From: Candidatus Heimdallarchaeota archaeon
GTDB lineage: Archaea; Asgardarchaeota; Heimdallarchaeia; Heimdallarchaeales; Heimdallarchaeaceae
NCBI GenBank assembly: GCA_030603365.1
Contig: JAUVXV010000006.1
Location: 62,001-126,000, forward strand
DNA: 64,000 bases
Direction: 5' to 3'
This document shows positions 18,932 through 28,750 of this stretch, piece after piece (position 1 is the stretch's first letter; every line of letters begins with the position of its first letter). The notes under the pieces are model-generated. The model worked only from the letters and a program-made list of their open reading frames with translations. It was not told the origin of the DNA and ran no database searches. The position numbers and the translations under genes are program-made.

Positions 18932-19155
18932 TTTTAACCTCAAAGATTAGTTATAAATTCATATTATATAAGGATTTTACCAAGATTTTTAGTTCATTAC
19001 CTTACAAGAAGGTATGTTAACTAATCCTAGCAGCCTCTAGCTAACAATAACCGCATATACATCTTCTTGGAAGATATCTGATAAAGACAAGAAGGTGGGA
19101 TGTTGGAAAGACCTACTTATTATATGTCCTGTTTTCAGAAGAGATAAATAAAAAG

Positions 19156-19173
19156 TTAGCATCGGGATGCTAA
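19156..19173. promoter_or_regulatory. Palindromic operator candidate 1, upstream of the type I R-M operon
   Basis: TTAGCAT-CGGG-ATGCTAA, a perfect 7-bp inverted repeat with a 4-base spacer. It lies 9 bases upstream of the TATA-like box. Confidence 0.65.
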
Positions 19174-19181
19174 TGGAAACA

Positions 19182-19189
19182 TTTAAATA
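19182..19189 (+). promoter_or_regulatory. TATA-like box of the type I R-M operon
   Basis: TTTAAATA lies about 40-50 bases before the first start codon and between the two palindromes. Transcription would start roughly at the second palindrome, giving a very short leader. Confidence 0.6.
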
Positions 19190-19209
19190 TTCGTGCAGAC
19201 AACATATAG

Positions 19210-19227
19210 TTAGCATCAAAATGCTAA
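19210..19227. promoter_or_regulatory. Palindromic operator candidate 2, abutting the first start codon
   Basis: TTAGCAT-CAAA-ATGCTAA has the same arms as candidate 1 with a different spacer. It ends at the base before GTG 19228 and covers the expected transcription start, so a bound protein should block initiation. Confidence 0.65.
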
Positions 19228-19809
19228 GTGAATATCATGAAACTCAATAAACTTTCAATGATAAAGTCTGGATATTTATTCAAAACATCCTTAAAAGAGG
19301 ATAAGGAAGGCAATATGAGAGTAATTCTTCCAAAGAATCTCTCCGATGATGGTGTGCTAGATCTTTCGGAACTAATCAAAATAAGACTTGAAGAAAAAGA
19401 AACAATTATGGGTTTAGAAGAAAATCAAATAGTCTTCAAAGCAAAAAGTACAAAACCTGCGGCAAGTTTGATTAAGATGAGAATAGAAAATACTCTTGCA
19501 TCACATCATTTCTTCATCATTTCATTAACATCAGAAGAGGTCATACCAGAATATGTATGCTGGTATCTAAACCAACAACCAGCCCAGAGCTATTTTCGAA
19601 AAAATGCAATGGGTTCAAGAGTACCTATAATAAATAAAAGAACTTTGAGTGAGATAGACATACCTATCATCGATATGAATTCTCAGGCAAAAATTGTGAA
19701 AATATATAACAATTTTATGAAAGAGAAAGGATTAACTAAAAACTTATTACAGCTAAAAGAGAAAACTATGTCTCAAATGCTACTAAACTTCCTACAAGGT
19801 GTAAAGTAA
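19228..19809 (+). CDS. hsdS: Half-size type I restriction specificity subunit (HsdS-like, one recognition domain)
   Basis: GTG 19228 gives 193 residues; ATG 19237 (MKLNKLS) is a likely alternative start. Normal HsdS is about 400 residues with two target-recognition domains; this protein has one domain plus one conserved helix. The second half is recognisable: VIPEYVCWYLNQQPAQSYF, SRVPIINKRTLSEIDIPI, then a coiled helix ending KTMSQMLLNFLQG. Half-S proteins can dimerise to recognise a symmetric site. It overlaps the first HsdM gene (TAATG), so the two form a unit. Confidence 0.75.
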   Translation: MNIMKLNKLSMIKSGYLFKTSLKEDKEGNMRVILPKNLSDDGVLDLSELIKIRLEEKETIMGLEENQIVFKAKSTKPAASLIKMRIENTLASHHFFIISLTSEEVIPEYVCWYLNQQPAQSYFRKNAMGSRVPIINKRTLSEIDIPIIDMNSQAKIVKIYNNFMKEKGLTKNLLQLKEKTMSQMLLNFLQGVK

Positions 19810-21281
19810 TGGTTTCAATGAAACAAGAGGAAATATTTCAATTGATTTTTTCGGTCATGGATAGAATAAGAGGTTTTGTAGATTGCGAGGAGTATAAAGA
19901 TATTATACTCCCCCTCTTATTTTACAAGCACATTAGTGATGTATGGATTAAAAATAAAGATGAGGAAACAGGAAAAAATGAAATAAAAGAAACAATTAAA
20001 ATTTCTGACAATAACTCATTTTATGATATATTTGCAAAAATAGAGAAGGACAACAAAGTAAGGATTTTAGAAAAAGCTCTTCTTCTAATAGAGAAAGACA
20101 ATCCAGATGTTCTAAAGGGTGTATTTGAGTACACAATTTTAGAAGGATTAAGGAGGTCAAGAGATTCGCAAATTGAAACTGAAGCAATAATTGGAGCAAT
20201 TGAAATAATAAACCAAATAGATTTGAAACATGATTATGTGAATCAAAAAGAACATGTCAGTATTGGTGAAGTATTTGAAAACGCATTAAACATATTTGCA
20301 TCTATTTCAAGATTTGGTGAGTTTATGACTCCCATTGAGATATCACATTTATTTTCCGAGATTATTAAACCAAAGAAAGGAGATCAAATTTATGACCCAG
20401 CAATTGGCACAGGTTCTCTTCTGCTTAGAGTTTTAGATCATAAGAGAACAAGAAATTTTGAGATTTTTGGTCAAGAGGTAAATAAGCGTAATTGGGCATT
20501 ATGTAAGATGAATATGATTATTCATGGACATCTTGATGCTAATATTGCTTTAGGTAATACTTTATTGAACCCACAGTTTCTTCAGGGAGATAGTATTCAG
20601 AAATTTGATATTGTTATATCAAACCCACCATTTTCAGTGAAAAATTGGAATTATGAACATTTGCAAAAGGACCCATATAATCGTTATAAAAGAGGCATAC
20701 CTCCAGGATCAAATGCAGATTATGCATTTATATCTCACATGATAGAATCATTGAAGGAGAAGCAAGGAAGAATGGGGATTTTGGTTTCACATGGTGTGCT
20801 GTTTAAACGAAGAAAAGAAGGTGAAATCAGGAGAAAAATAGTTGAGGAAAATCTGATTGAAGCTGTAATAGGACTACCAGAGAAGATGCTCTATGGAACG
20901 AGCATACCAGTAGCAATAGTTATCTTGAAAAAGCAGAAAGAAGACACAGATATTTTGTTTATTGACGCTAGTAAAGGATTTGAGGAGGGTAAAAGCTTGA
21001 ACACATTAAGAGTGCAAGATATTAAAAGAATTGCATCAACTTACACTGAGAAAAAGGAAATTGAAAACTACTCTCGTATTGTGAAGATTGAAGAGATTAT
21101 TACGAATGAATATAATCTAAATATTCGACGATATGTTGATAGTTCAGAAATAAAGGAAAAAATTGATATAAAGTGGGCTATAAAGGAAATTGAACAGCTA
21201 GAATATGAATTAAATCAGACTAGAAATAGAACAACAGAATTAATAAAAGAGTTATATAAAATAATCAAGGAGCGAGAATAA
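19809..21281 (+). CDS. hsdM: Type I DNA N6-adenine methyltransferase subunit (HsdM 1)
   Basis: A 490-residue protein with an N-terminal HsdM helical domain. The SAM motif is DPAIGTGSLL (about residues 197-206) and the catalytic motif NPPF (about 274), typical of N6-adenine methylation. GQEVNKRNWALCKMNM, preceding the catalytic motif, is also characteristic. It is coupled to the half-size S subunit upstream and followed by a second HsdM gene. Sequence divergence between the two M proteins shows they are not a recent duplication. Confidence 0.9.
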   Translation: MVSMKQEEIFQLIFSVMDRIRGFVDCEEYKDIILPLLFYKHISDVWIKNKDEETGKNEIKETIKISDNNSFYDIFAKIEKDNKVRILEKALLLIEKDNPDVLKGVFEYTILEGLRRSRDSQIETEAIIGAIEIINQIDLKHDYVNQKEHVSIGEVFENALNIFASISRFGEFMTPIEISHLFSEIIKPKKGDQIYDPAIGTGSLLLRVLDHKRTRNFEIFGQEVNKRNWALCKMNMIIHGHLDANIALGNTLLNPQFLQGDSIQKFDIVISNPPFSVKNWNYEHLQKDPYNRYKRGIPPGSNADYAFISHMIESLKEKQGRMGILVSHGVLFKRRKEGEIRRKIVEENLIEAVIGLPEKMLYGTSIPVAIVILKKQKEDTDILFIDASKGFEEGKSLNTLRVQDIKRIASTYTEKKEIENYSRIVKIEEIITNEYNLNIRRYVDSSEIKEKIDIKWAIKEIEQLEYELNQTRNRTTELIKELYKIIKERE

Positions 21282-21342
21282 TGGTTCAGAAGGAATTAGA
21301 TTTTGAAAAAAAGAACAAAATAAAGAGAGAAGAGGAAAAAAA

Positions 21343-22815
21343 ATGTCAAAACTAGATTTAGATAAACTAAAACCATTCTTGTTGAGTGCAGCAAATATCC
21401 TAAGAGGAAGTATTGACTCAGCTGAGTATAAGCATTACATCTTTGGTTTATTGTTTCTTAAACGTCTATCTGATCAATTTGATGATGAAAGAAAGGAAGT
21501 TAAAGGAAATCCAGAAGATCCTGATAATTACCAATTTTTTGTTCCCCAACGAGCTAGATGGTCATCAATTAGAAAAGTTTCAGAAGGAATAGGAAACGCA
21601 ATTGACAAAGGATTTGAAGCCCTAGAAGAGGATAATCCAATTCTGGAAGGAGTTCTAACTCCTATACAATATGAAGACCCAAGAAAGTTAAATGATGAAG
21701 CATTGAATAAATTGATAGTACATTTCAGTAAAGAAGGATACAATCTTGCTAATTCCAATCTTGCGGAACCAGATATACTTGGAAGAGCCTATGAATACTT
21801 AATAGCTGAATTTGCAGACGATGCCGGAAAGAAAGGTGGAGAATTTTATACTCCCAATGGAGTTGTAAGATTATTAGTTAGAATCCTTAAACCTGAAGAA
21901 GGTATCCGTATTTGTGATCCTGCTTGTGGTAGTGGAGGGATGTTAATAGAATGTACTCATTACTTGAAAGAGCAGGATAAGAATCATATGAATATTTCAC
22001 TTTTTGGTCAAGAAAAGAACCTTAACACCTGGGCAATTGCGAAAATGAATCTTCTTTTACATGGAATTCTAGATGCAAGAATTGAAAGAGGAGATACAAT
22101 GTCTGAACCTAAACTTGTTGAAGATAGTTTTTTAATGCTCTTTGATATAGTAATAGCAAATCCCATGTGGAATCAGAAAGAATGGAGTAGAGAGTTGTTT
22201 GAAGCTGGAGATCCATATGGGAGAGCTAAATATGGTGTTCCTTCAAAAAGTTCAGGAGACTGGATGTGGATTCAGCATATGTTAGCAACACTGAAATTTG
22301 ATGGCAGATTAGGTGTAGTTCTTGATAACGGAGCATTATTCAGAGGAGCTAAAGAGGGGAAAATAAGAAAAGGAATAATTGAAGATGATCTAATTGAAGG
22401 AATTATTGCTTTACCTGCTAACTTATTCATGAATACTGGATCGCCAGGTTGTTTAATAATTTTAAACAAACAAAAAGACAAAATATTAAGAAATAAAATC
22501 TTCTTTATTCATGCGGAAAATGAGTATGAAGAAGGAAAAGCACAGAATTTTCTAAGAGAACCACATATCAATAAAATTGCAGAAACATATCACAAGAAGA
22601 ATGTTAAAGAAAAATTCTCAGATTTGATAGATATAGAAGAAATAAAAGAAAATGATTACAATCTAAATGTCTCAAGATATGTTGATATCTTACCAGAAGA
22701 AGAACTAATTGATCTAGAACAGGTTTTGAAATCTTTAACAGAGATAAAACAAGAAAGAGAGAAACTAGAAGAGGAATTTCATAAAAATATGGTGGAACTA
22801 GGATATGAAAAGTAG
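21343..22815 (+). CDS. hsdM: Type I DNA N6-adenine methyltransferase subunit (HsdM 2)
   Basis: A 490-residue HsdM with an N-terminal domain (YKHYIFGLLFLKRLSDQF), then GGEFYTPNGVVRLLV, the SAM motif DPACGSGGML (about residues 193-202) and the catalytic NPMW (about 277), a known-style variant of NPPF. Its 3' end overlaps the full-length HsdS gene by 11 bases, so these two are a cognate pair. The 60-base gap from HsdM 1 holds only a doubtful 24-codon frame. Confidence 0.9.
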   Translation: MSKLDLDKLKPFLLSAANILRGSIDSAEYKHYIFGLLFLKRLSDQFDDERKEVKGNPEDPDNYQFFVPQRARWSSIRKVSEGIGNAIDKGFEALEEDNPILEGVLTPIQYEDPRKLNDEALNKLIVHFSKEGYNLANSNLAEPDILGRAYEYLIAEFADDAGKKGGEFYTPNGVVRLLVRILKPEEGIRICDPACGSGGMLIECTHYLKEQDKNHMNISLFGQEKNLNTWAIAKMNLLLHGILDARIERGDTMSEPKLVEDSFLMLFDIVIANPMWNQKEWSRELFEAGDPYGRAKYGVPSKSSGDWMWIQHMLATLKFDGRLGVVLDNGALFRGAKEGKIRKGIIEDDLIEGIIALPANLFMNTGSPGCLIILNKQKDKILRNKIFFIHAENEYEEGKAQNFLREPHINKIAETYHKKNVKEKFSDLIDIEEIKENDYNLNVSRYVDILPEEELIDLEQVLKSLTEIKQEREKLEEEFHKNMVELGYEK

Positions 22816-24079
22816 TTTCATTAACATAGAAATTCCAAAGGAATGGCAAGTCAAGAGAATCAAAGATGTCTGCATTATTAATTCTGAGAATTTAAACCTC
22901 GATAAACTAAATGATTTTGATGAAATTTGCTACATAGATATTTCTAGTATAGATACTCAAAACTACCGAATACAAAAATACCAAAAAATACCAAAATCAA
23001 CTTTACCGAGTAGAGCTAGGAGAATAACAAAGAAAAATAACATAATTATTTCAACAGTGAGACCATATCTAAAAGCAACTGCTAAGATTGAAGCCAAACA
23101 CGATTATTTTGTGTGTTCAACTGGATTTGCAGTACTAGAAGCTAAAAATCAAATTGACCATGATTTTCTTTTTCAATGGGTTCTAGGTGAGAAATTTGTT
23201 AATTATTTAATATCTAATATGGTTGGTTCGAACTATCCAGCTGTAAATACTAAGGATATTGAAGACGGTCCTGTAATATTACCTCCTTATTCTGAACAGC
23301 AAATTATTTCCTCTATTCTCTCCAATGTTGACTCCATCATCCACCAAACTCAACAACTCATCAATAATTTGCAGCTCTTGAAGAAAGGATTGATGCAACA
23401 GCTCTTCTCTCAAGGAATAGGGCATAAGGAGTTTCAAGATACGAAACAAGGAAGGATACCTAAAGAGTGGGAAGTTGTGAAACTCGAACAATTAATTGAA
23501 GTAAAAAGTGGTAAAAGACTTCCCAAAGGTGAAAAATTTTCTAAAATACAAACTAGTTATCCATATATAAGAGTTCTAGATTTCAAAGATGGAACAATCA
23601 ATCTTAATAATTTAGAATATTTAACCCCTCAACTAAAGAAGATTTTGAATAAATATACGATTTCATCTGAGGATGTTTATATCTCAATTGCAGGCTCAAT
23701 TGGGATTGTTGGTCTGGTTCCAAATGAACTAAATAATGCTAATCTTACAGAAAATGCAGCTAATCTATCAATTAAAGAAAAGAAAAAATTGACTAAGGAG
23801 TTTCTGTACTATTACCTTGATTCAAGCATTGGACAAAAAGAAATTCGACTCAGGAAAACTATAACAACATTACCAAAATTAGCCTTTAAAAGAATAGAAA
23901 AAATTCCAATCGTCTTACCATCCATTCATGAACAAAAACAATTAACCTCTTTTTTGATAAATTTAGATCGAATCATAGAAGAAGAAATAGTTAATCTAAA
24001 TGAACTTATGAAAATAAAACAGGGGCTTATGCAAAATCTACTCACTGGGAAGAAGAGAGTTCCGATATCATTAACATAA
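22805..24079 (+). CDS. hsdS: Type I restriction specificity subunit (HsdS, two recognition domains)
   Basis: A 424-residue HsdS with two target-recognition domains, each followed by a conserved helix. Domain 1 starts IPKEWQVKRIKDV and ends with LPPYSEQQIISSILSNVD and the helix LLKKGLMQQLFSQG. Domain 2 starts IPKEWEVVKLEQL and ends with LPSIHEQKQLTSFL and KQGLMQNLLTGKKRV. This is the standard circular arrangement. It overlaps HsdM 2. The DNA target is not predictable by eye. Confidence 0.92.
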   Translation: MKSSFINIEIPKEWQVKRIKDVCIINSENLNLDKLNDFDEICYIDISSIDTQNYRIQKYQKIPKSTLPSRARRITKKNNIIISTVRPYLKATAKIEAKHDYFVCSTGFAVLEAKNQIDHDFLFQWVLGEKFVNYLISNMVGSNYPAVNTKDIEDGPVILPPYSEQQIISSILSNVDSIIHQTQQLINNLQLLKKGLMQQLFSQGIGHKEFQDTKQGRIPKEWEVVKLEQLIEVKSGKRLPKGEKFSKIQTSYPYIRVLDFKDGTINLNNLEYLTPQLKKILNKYTISSEDVYISIAGSIGIVGLVPNELNNANLTENAANLSIKEKKKLTKEFLYYYLDSSIGQKEIRLRKTITTLPKLAFKRIEKIPIVLPSIHEQKQLTSFLINLDRIIEEEIVNLNELMKIKQGLMQNLLTGKKRVPISLT

Positions 24080-24211
24080 TATCTTATTTTGAAGGTTCAG
24101 CAATATTATTACTTGAGAATCTTAATAGCAATGCAAAATCTTACAAAACTTAAAATAGAGATATAAGATTTAAGTAAAATGTTAATTGATTAAGAAAATG
24201 CTGGTGATTTA

Positions 24212-27200
24212 GTGGATTTAGTCAAATGGAATGAAAAAAATGAATCAGAAGAGCCTGCACTAAAACTTCTAGAACAACTAGGATATCTAAGAAGGTTAGC
24301 TGATGAACTCACTAATTTATCATCAGAAGCTGAAAGAACTTCACTTAGGCAAGTAATTCTTTTAGAAACTCTTAAGCAAAAAATGAAGGATCTGAATCCT
24401 TGGATAGATGACACCAATATTAAGAATATAATTAGAGATTTAACTATTGTTTCTACATCCAGTCATACTGAATCCAATGAGCTAATCTGGCAATATTTCT
24501 CTAAGAAAGATAAGCTCTTTGTTGATCAAGACTTCAAAGACGGCAAAGGTCGTCGCAAGAGAGGAGTCACGTTAATTGATTGGGATAATCCAGAGAACAA
24601 TGATTTCACTGTTACTGATCAATTCAAAGTCAATGCTCCTAAAGGCAATCGTATTCCTGATATTGTTGTTTTCATTAATGGTCTACCTTTAATTGTCATC
24701 GAGTGTAAGAGTCCTATAATTACTAATCCTCTCACTCAAGCCATTCGTCAAGTACGAGAATATCAAAAAACAATTCCCAAACTCTTTCATTACAATCAAA
24801 TTATCATTGTTACTTCTGGACAATCTGCTAGATATGGTGTTATTGGTAATTCTTATGAAGAATACAAATCTTGGAAAGAACCTTATCCTATCAATATCTC
24901 AGAACTAGAAGAGATTGTTAAGAAGACAGGTAGGAAAAATCCTTCTCCTACTCCTCAAGATATCACTCTTTACGGTTTGTTGGAAAAACGAAATCTCCTA
25001 GATCTCATTCGTAATTTCATTATTTACGAAACTAGACATGGAAAGAAAGTAAAGAAAATAGCTCGATATCAGCAATTCCGAGCTGTTAACAAAACTGTGA
25101 ACAGAATACTTACTGAGAAAGATGTTCATCAAAGAGGTGGGACAATCTGGCACACTCAAGGTTCAGGTAAATCCCTTACTATGCTCTTTACTGCTATAAA
25201 GCTTAAAAGAGAAAAATCTCTTATGAATCCTCTTCTTGCCTTCGTTACTGATAGGATAGATCTTGTCAGACAACTCAGAGATACTTTCGATAATTGTGGT
25301 TTTTCAAATCCACAAAAAGCTAAGAATGTTGATCATCTGCAGGAATTAGTCAAAACAGGACAGGGGATTACTATTTTTACTACTATCCAGAAATTCCATA
25401 CTCGAGATGCTGATAGACGAACAGGCATTTCTAGAACTGGGATGGTTTTTCCTGAATTAAACAGTGATGAAAATATTATTGTTCTTGTTGATGAAGCTCA
25501 TCGTTCTCAATACAAGTACTTTGCAATTAATCTGAGAAAAAGCATGCCTAATGCAGCTTATATTGCTTATACTGGAACACCTTTAGCCAAAAATGAGAAA
25601 AACGAAAGAATGACAGTTGGTAAAGGAAAAACTGTTCGAACCTTTGGCTCATTCATAGATATTTATGATATCCGTCAATCTGTTGAAGATGAAGCAACTG
25701 TCAAGATTCTATACGAAAGTCGATTGTCTGATCTTCGCTTGGAAGGAGAAACCATTGATGAAATCTTCGAGAGAGTATTTGCAAATTTAACAGTTGCAGA
25801 ACGCGAGAAGATCAAGAATAAGTACGCAAACGTTGATGCTATACTTGCAGCTGAAGAACGAATTAAGAGAATAACTCTAGATATAGTTGAACATTACACA
25901 CAGCATATTTTACCTAATGACTTCAAAGCTCAGGTTGTGGTAAATAGTAGAGAACTAGCTGTTAGATACAAGAAATACCTTGAACGATTTAATGCCCCTG
26001 AATCTGTTGTGATAATATCTGCTAATCCTCGATATGATGAGGAGTTAAAGAAGAAATATGAAGTTGATTTTGTAACTGATAAGTCTAAACAAGATTTAAT
26101 GATTGACCGATTTAAAGATCCTGAAGACTCATTGAAAATTCTTGTTGTTTGCGATATGCTAATCACTGGTTTTGATGCCCCAATCGAGCAAGTCATGTAC
26201 TTGGATAAATCTTTAAGAGAACACACTCTGCTTCAAGCTATCGCAAGGGTTAACAGAACCTATGAAAATAAAACTCATGGTCTAATCGTTGATTACTATG
26301 GTGTCTCTAACAATCTTGAAGAGGCTTTAGAAATCTTTGATAAACCAGATATAGAAGGTTTCATGAAAGATATTAAGACCGAATTACCCAAACTTGAGCA
26401 ATATCATCGCAAAGCTATAAGCCACTTTGAGGGATTTGATTTAACTGATTTGAACAATTGTGTTTTAGTTTTGGAACCTGAGGATACTAGGGCTAGTTTC
26501 CATCATGATTGTAAGAAATTTGCACAAACCCTAGATATAGTACTACCTGATCCTGCTGGAGAGAAGTACTTGCCTGATCTTAAGAAACTTGGAGAGATAG
26601 TTATAGCTGCTCGTAATCGTTTTAGAGAAGAAAGTCTTGATATTGTAGGTTTTGGTGGTAAAGTACGAGAGATTATAGATGAACACATTCGCGCAACCAA
26701 GATAATCCAACTAGTTGAGCCTGTTTCTATTTTATCTGACAAATTCAATGAAGTTCTTGAAGCTCTGAAAGATGAAAAAGCTGTCGCAAGTGAGATGGAA
26801 CATGCCATAAAACATCAAATCACGATTAAGGTTATAGAAGACCCGGCATTTTATACGAGTTTAAGAAAAAGACTAGAAGAGATAATCAAAGAGTATAAAG
26901 AGCATCGAATAAGTCTTGCTGAAAAGATAAACAAACTCAAAGCAATTGCTCAAGATATAAAAGCTAGACCTGATGTAGCAAAATTTCTAGGTTTGAATAC
27001 AGCTGAGATGGCCTTCTATAATATTTTCAAGAGAGAGTTAGAAGAAATAGAAATAAGTGATAGCAGAGAGATAGTCAGGTTTACTTATGAGACCCTGGAG
27101 AGTATAGAACCCCTAGTCTCAATCGTTGATTGGCATCTCAAATCAGATATTCTAAGACAAATTAGAAGAGCCTGTAAGCAAAAGTTCTTTGAACTTCAAG

Positions 27201-27286
27201 AGGAATTTCCAATTCCATCAGAACTACATCAAGCTCTTTCGCAACAGATTGTTGAATTAGCTAAAGTCCACTTTGTTGCTAGTTAA
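24212..27286 (+). CDS. hsdR: Type I restriction endonuclease motor and nuclease subunit (HsdR)
   Basis: GTG 24212 gives 1024 residues, normal for HsdR. The N-terminal nuclease domain has RIPDIVVFINGLPLIVIECKSP (PD-...-ExK, about residues 150-165). The translocase has Walker A TQGSGKS (about 314), VDEAH (about 426), TGTPL (about 452) and QAIARVNRTYENKTHG (motif VI, about 677). The C-terminal helical domain binds the M/S core. It follows HsdS after a 132-base gap and precedes a YgjP-like gene that often travels with type I loci. Confidence 0.95.
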   Translation: MDLVKWNEKNESEEPALKLLEQLGYLRRLADELTNLSSEAERTSLRQVILLETLKQKMKDLNPWIDDTNIKNIIRDLTIVSTSSHTESNELIWQYFSKKDKLFVDQDFKDGKGRRKRGVTLIDWDNPENNDFTVTDQFKVNAPKGNRIPDIVVFINGLPLIVIECKSPIITNPLTQAIRQVREYQKTIPKLFHYNQIIIVTSGQSARYGVIGNSYEEYKSWKEPYPINISELEEIVKKTGRKNPSPTPQDITLYGLLEKRNLLDLIRNFIIYETRHGKKVKKIARYQQFRAVNKTVNRILTEKDVHQRGGTIWHTQGSGKSLTMLFTAIKLKREKSLMNPLLAFVTDRIDLVRQLRDTFDNCGFSNPQKAKNVDHLQELVKTGQGITIFTTIQKFHTRDADRRTGISRTGMVFPELNSDENIIVLVDEAHRSQYKYFAINLRKSMPNAAYIAYTGTPLAKNEKNERMTVGKGKTVRTFGSFIDIYDIRQSVEDEATVKILYESRLSDLRLEGETIDEIFERVFANLTVAEREKIKNKYANVDAILAAEERIKRITLDIVEHYTQHILPNDFKAQVVVNSRELAVRYKKYLERFNAPESVVIISANPRYDEELKKKYEVDFVTDKSKQDLMIDRFKDPEDSLKILVVCDMLITGFDAPIEQVMYLDKSLREHTLLQAIARVNRTYENKTHGLIVDYYGVSNNLEEALEIFDKPDIEGFMKDIKTELPKLEQYHRKAISHFEGFDLTDLNNCVLVLEPEDTRASFHHDCKKFAQTLDIVLPDPAGEKYLPDLKKLGEIVIAARNRFREESLDIVGFGGKVREIIDEHIRATKIIQLVEPVSILSDKFNEVLEALKDEKAVASEMEHAIKHQITIKVIEDPAFYTSLRKRLEEIIKEYKEHRISLAEKINKLKAIAQDIKARPDVAKFLGLNTAEMAFYNIFKRELEEIEISDSREIVRFTYETLESIEPLVSIVDWHLKSDILRQIRRACKQKFFELQEEFPIPSELHQALSQQIVELAKVHFVAS

Positions 27287-27324
27287 TATATGAAAGTGTC
27301 TATATACTATTAAGAGGAACTGCC

Positions 27325-28071
27325 ATGCCTAAGACTTCTCCAAAAATCAGTTTCGGTGAAACGAGTTTTGCTTATTCTATCATTAGAACAAATAGAACTA
27401 CAATAGCTATCATTGTTGAACCTGATGGTAGTGTTATAGTTCGAGCTCCTTATGATCTATCTGAAGAAACCGTTGAAGAAAAAGTAAGAGAGAAGAGGAG
27501 ATGGGTAGCAGAAAAACTCACTAAAACTGATGAAATAGTTAAACCTGTACCTAAGAGAAGAGAATTAGTAAGTGGGGAAAAGATCAAACTCAAGGACAAA
27601 CTAATCAGATTGAAAATTCACCATTTCGATAAAAGAAGAACTGTAGTAGAATTAGACAAAAATACTCTTCATATCTATATTAATAAGGATTTGAATGAAT
27701 TAGAAAGAAAAGAGGAATTGAAGAAAGTTCTCTTGAAATGGTATAAAGAACAAGCAAAAGATATCATTTCTACTAGAGTTGATAAATTCTCAAAATCATT
27801 TGATCTTAAACCAAACGGGATAGTTATTAGAAGTCAACAACTGAGATGGGGGAGCTGTACAAAGAATAACATATTGAACTTCAATTGGCGTATTGTAATG
27901 GCGCCTATTTCAGCAATAGATTATATTGTTGTTCATGAATTGTGTCATCTCAAAGAACCTCTTCATTCAATTGAATTTTGGAATTTGCTAGAATCACACT
28001 TCCCTGAATACAATAAATGGAAAGAGTGGTTAAGAATAAATGGTTTAACTCTTGATTTAAAATTTGAATAA
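27325..28071 (+). CDS. YgjP-like zinc metallopeptidase domain protein (DUF45/WLM)
   Basis: A 248-residue protein. The zinc site is VVHELCHLKEPLHSIEFW (HExxH at about residue 204, third His about six residues later). Upstream is SQQLRWGSCTKNNILNFNWRI, the W-G-S-C and N-W-R/L blocks typical of YgjP. Members are commonly found next to type I R-M genes; their role is uncertain, possibly proteolytic control of HsdR. It follows hsdR by 38 bases and is probably in the same operon. Confidence 0.88.
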   Translation: MPKTSPKISFGETSFAYSIIRTNRTTIAIIVEPDGSVIVRAPYDLSEETVEEKVREKRRWVAEKLTKTDEIVKPVPKRRELVSGEKIKLKDKLIRLKIHHFDKRRTVVELDKNTLHIYINKDLNELERKEELKKVLLKWYKEQAKDIISTRVDKFSKSFDLKPNGIVIRSQQLRWGSCTKNNILNFNWRIVMAPISAIDYIVVHELCHLKEPLHSIEFWNLLESHFPEYNKWKEWLRINGLTLDLKFE

Positions 28072-28108
28072 TAGATGAAAACTAAGAAATTATTCTTAAT
28101 TTCTACTA

Positions 28109-28119
28109 TATTTTTATAA
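28109..28119 (+). promoter_or_regulatory. TATA-like box before the TIR/QueC/TGT operon
   Basis: A TATTTTTATAA element about 30-40 bases upstream of GTG 28149. It would give a near-leaderless transcript and marks the gap after the type I R-M locus as the operon start. Confidence 0.5.
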
Positions 28120-28148
28120 ACCTGAAAACAATATTAACTCTGATTAAA

Positions 28149-28694
28149 GTGTGTTTCAAACAAATTAAAAATATCTTGAAAAAGAAGAATAAACCAAGTA
28201 TTTATGATTACAATCTTACAGATAAGGAATACTATGGTAAGAGTAAAAAATCGTATGAAAAAGATAAATATCAAGATCACCTAATTGATCAATATCGGAT
28301 ATTAACTGATAAAGCTGATAGAATAAGTGATAAAAGAGCAGTTACAAATGGTTTTTTTCTAACACTAAACACAATTATTGGAACAGCCAGCATAGTTCTA
28401 ATTGACATAATTAGTAATTCTTTATTCATAATACCTCTAAGTGTAATTGGCATACTGTTCTCATTGCTTTGGTTTGGTATGATAAGGAATTATAAGAAAT
28501 TAAATACAGCAAAGTTCAATGTAATCAATAAGATTGAAGAGAAATTACCTATAAAAGGCTTTTATGCTGAATGGGAAATTTTAAAGAAAAAGATGAAATA
28601 TAAAGGATTATCAGAATTTGAAAAATGGATTCCTTGGTTCATTATACTAATGTATTGTGTGTTAATAGGATTCTCTATTTATTCATTTGTATAA
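28149..28694 (+). CDS. RipA-like small membrane protein (SLATT-type topology)
   Basis: GTG 28149 gives 181 residues. A charged N-terminus with DKEYYGKSK leads to HLIDQYRILTDKADRISDKRAVTNGFFLTLNT, the signature region of the RipA family of octameric membrane proteins. Two paired helices follow (about 86-125) and a third helix ends the protein (WFIILMYCVLIGFSIY). Proteins of this kind often accompany TIR-like genes in defence loci and may act as the membrane effector. It is the first gene of a six-gene operon; the TIR gene follows after 56 bases. Confidence 0.7.
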   Translation: MCFKQIKNILKKKNKPSIYDYNLTDKEYYGKSKKSYEKDKYQDHLIDQYRILTDKADRISDKRAVTNGFFLTLNTIIGTASIVLIDIISNSLFIIPLSVIGILFSLLWFGMIRNYKKLNTAKFNVINKIEEKLPIKGFYAEWEILKKKMKYKGLSEFEKWIPWFIILMYCVLIGFSIYSFV

Positions 28695-28750
28695 TTGAAT
28701 CTCATAAATAGCTAGAAAGTTTTTTATTTACAGTATCTATTAGCTAAATT

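Noticed and set aside
21281..21355. A 24-codon frame between the two hsdM genes
   Set aside because: Very Lys/Glu-rich, overlaps the next start and has no recognisable feature; it is more likely a leader region.
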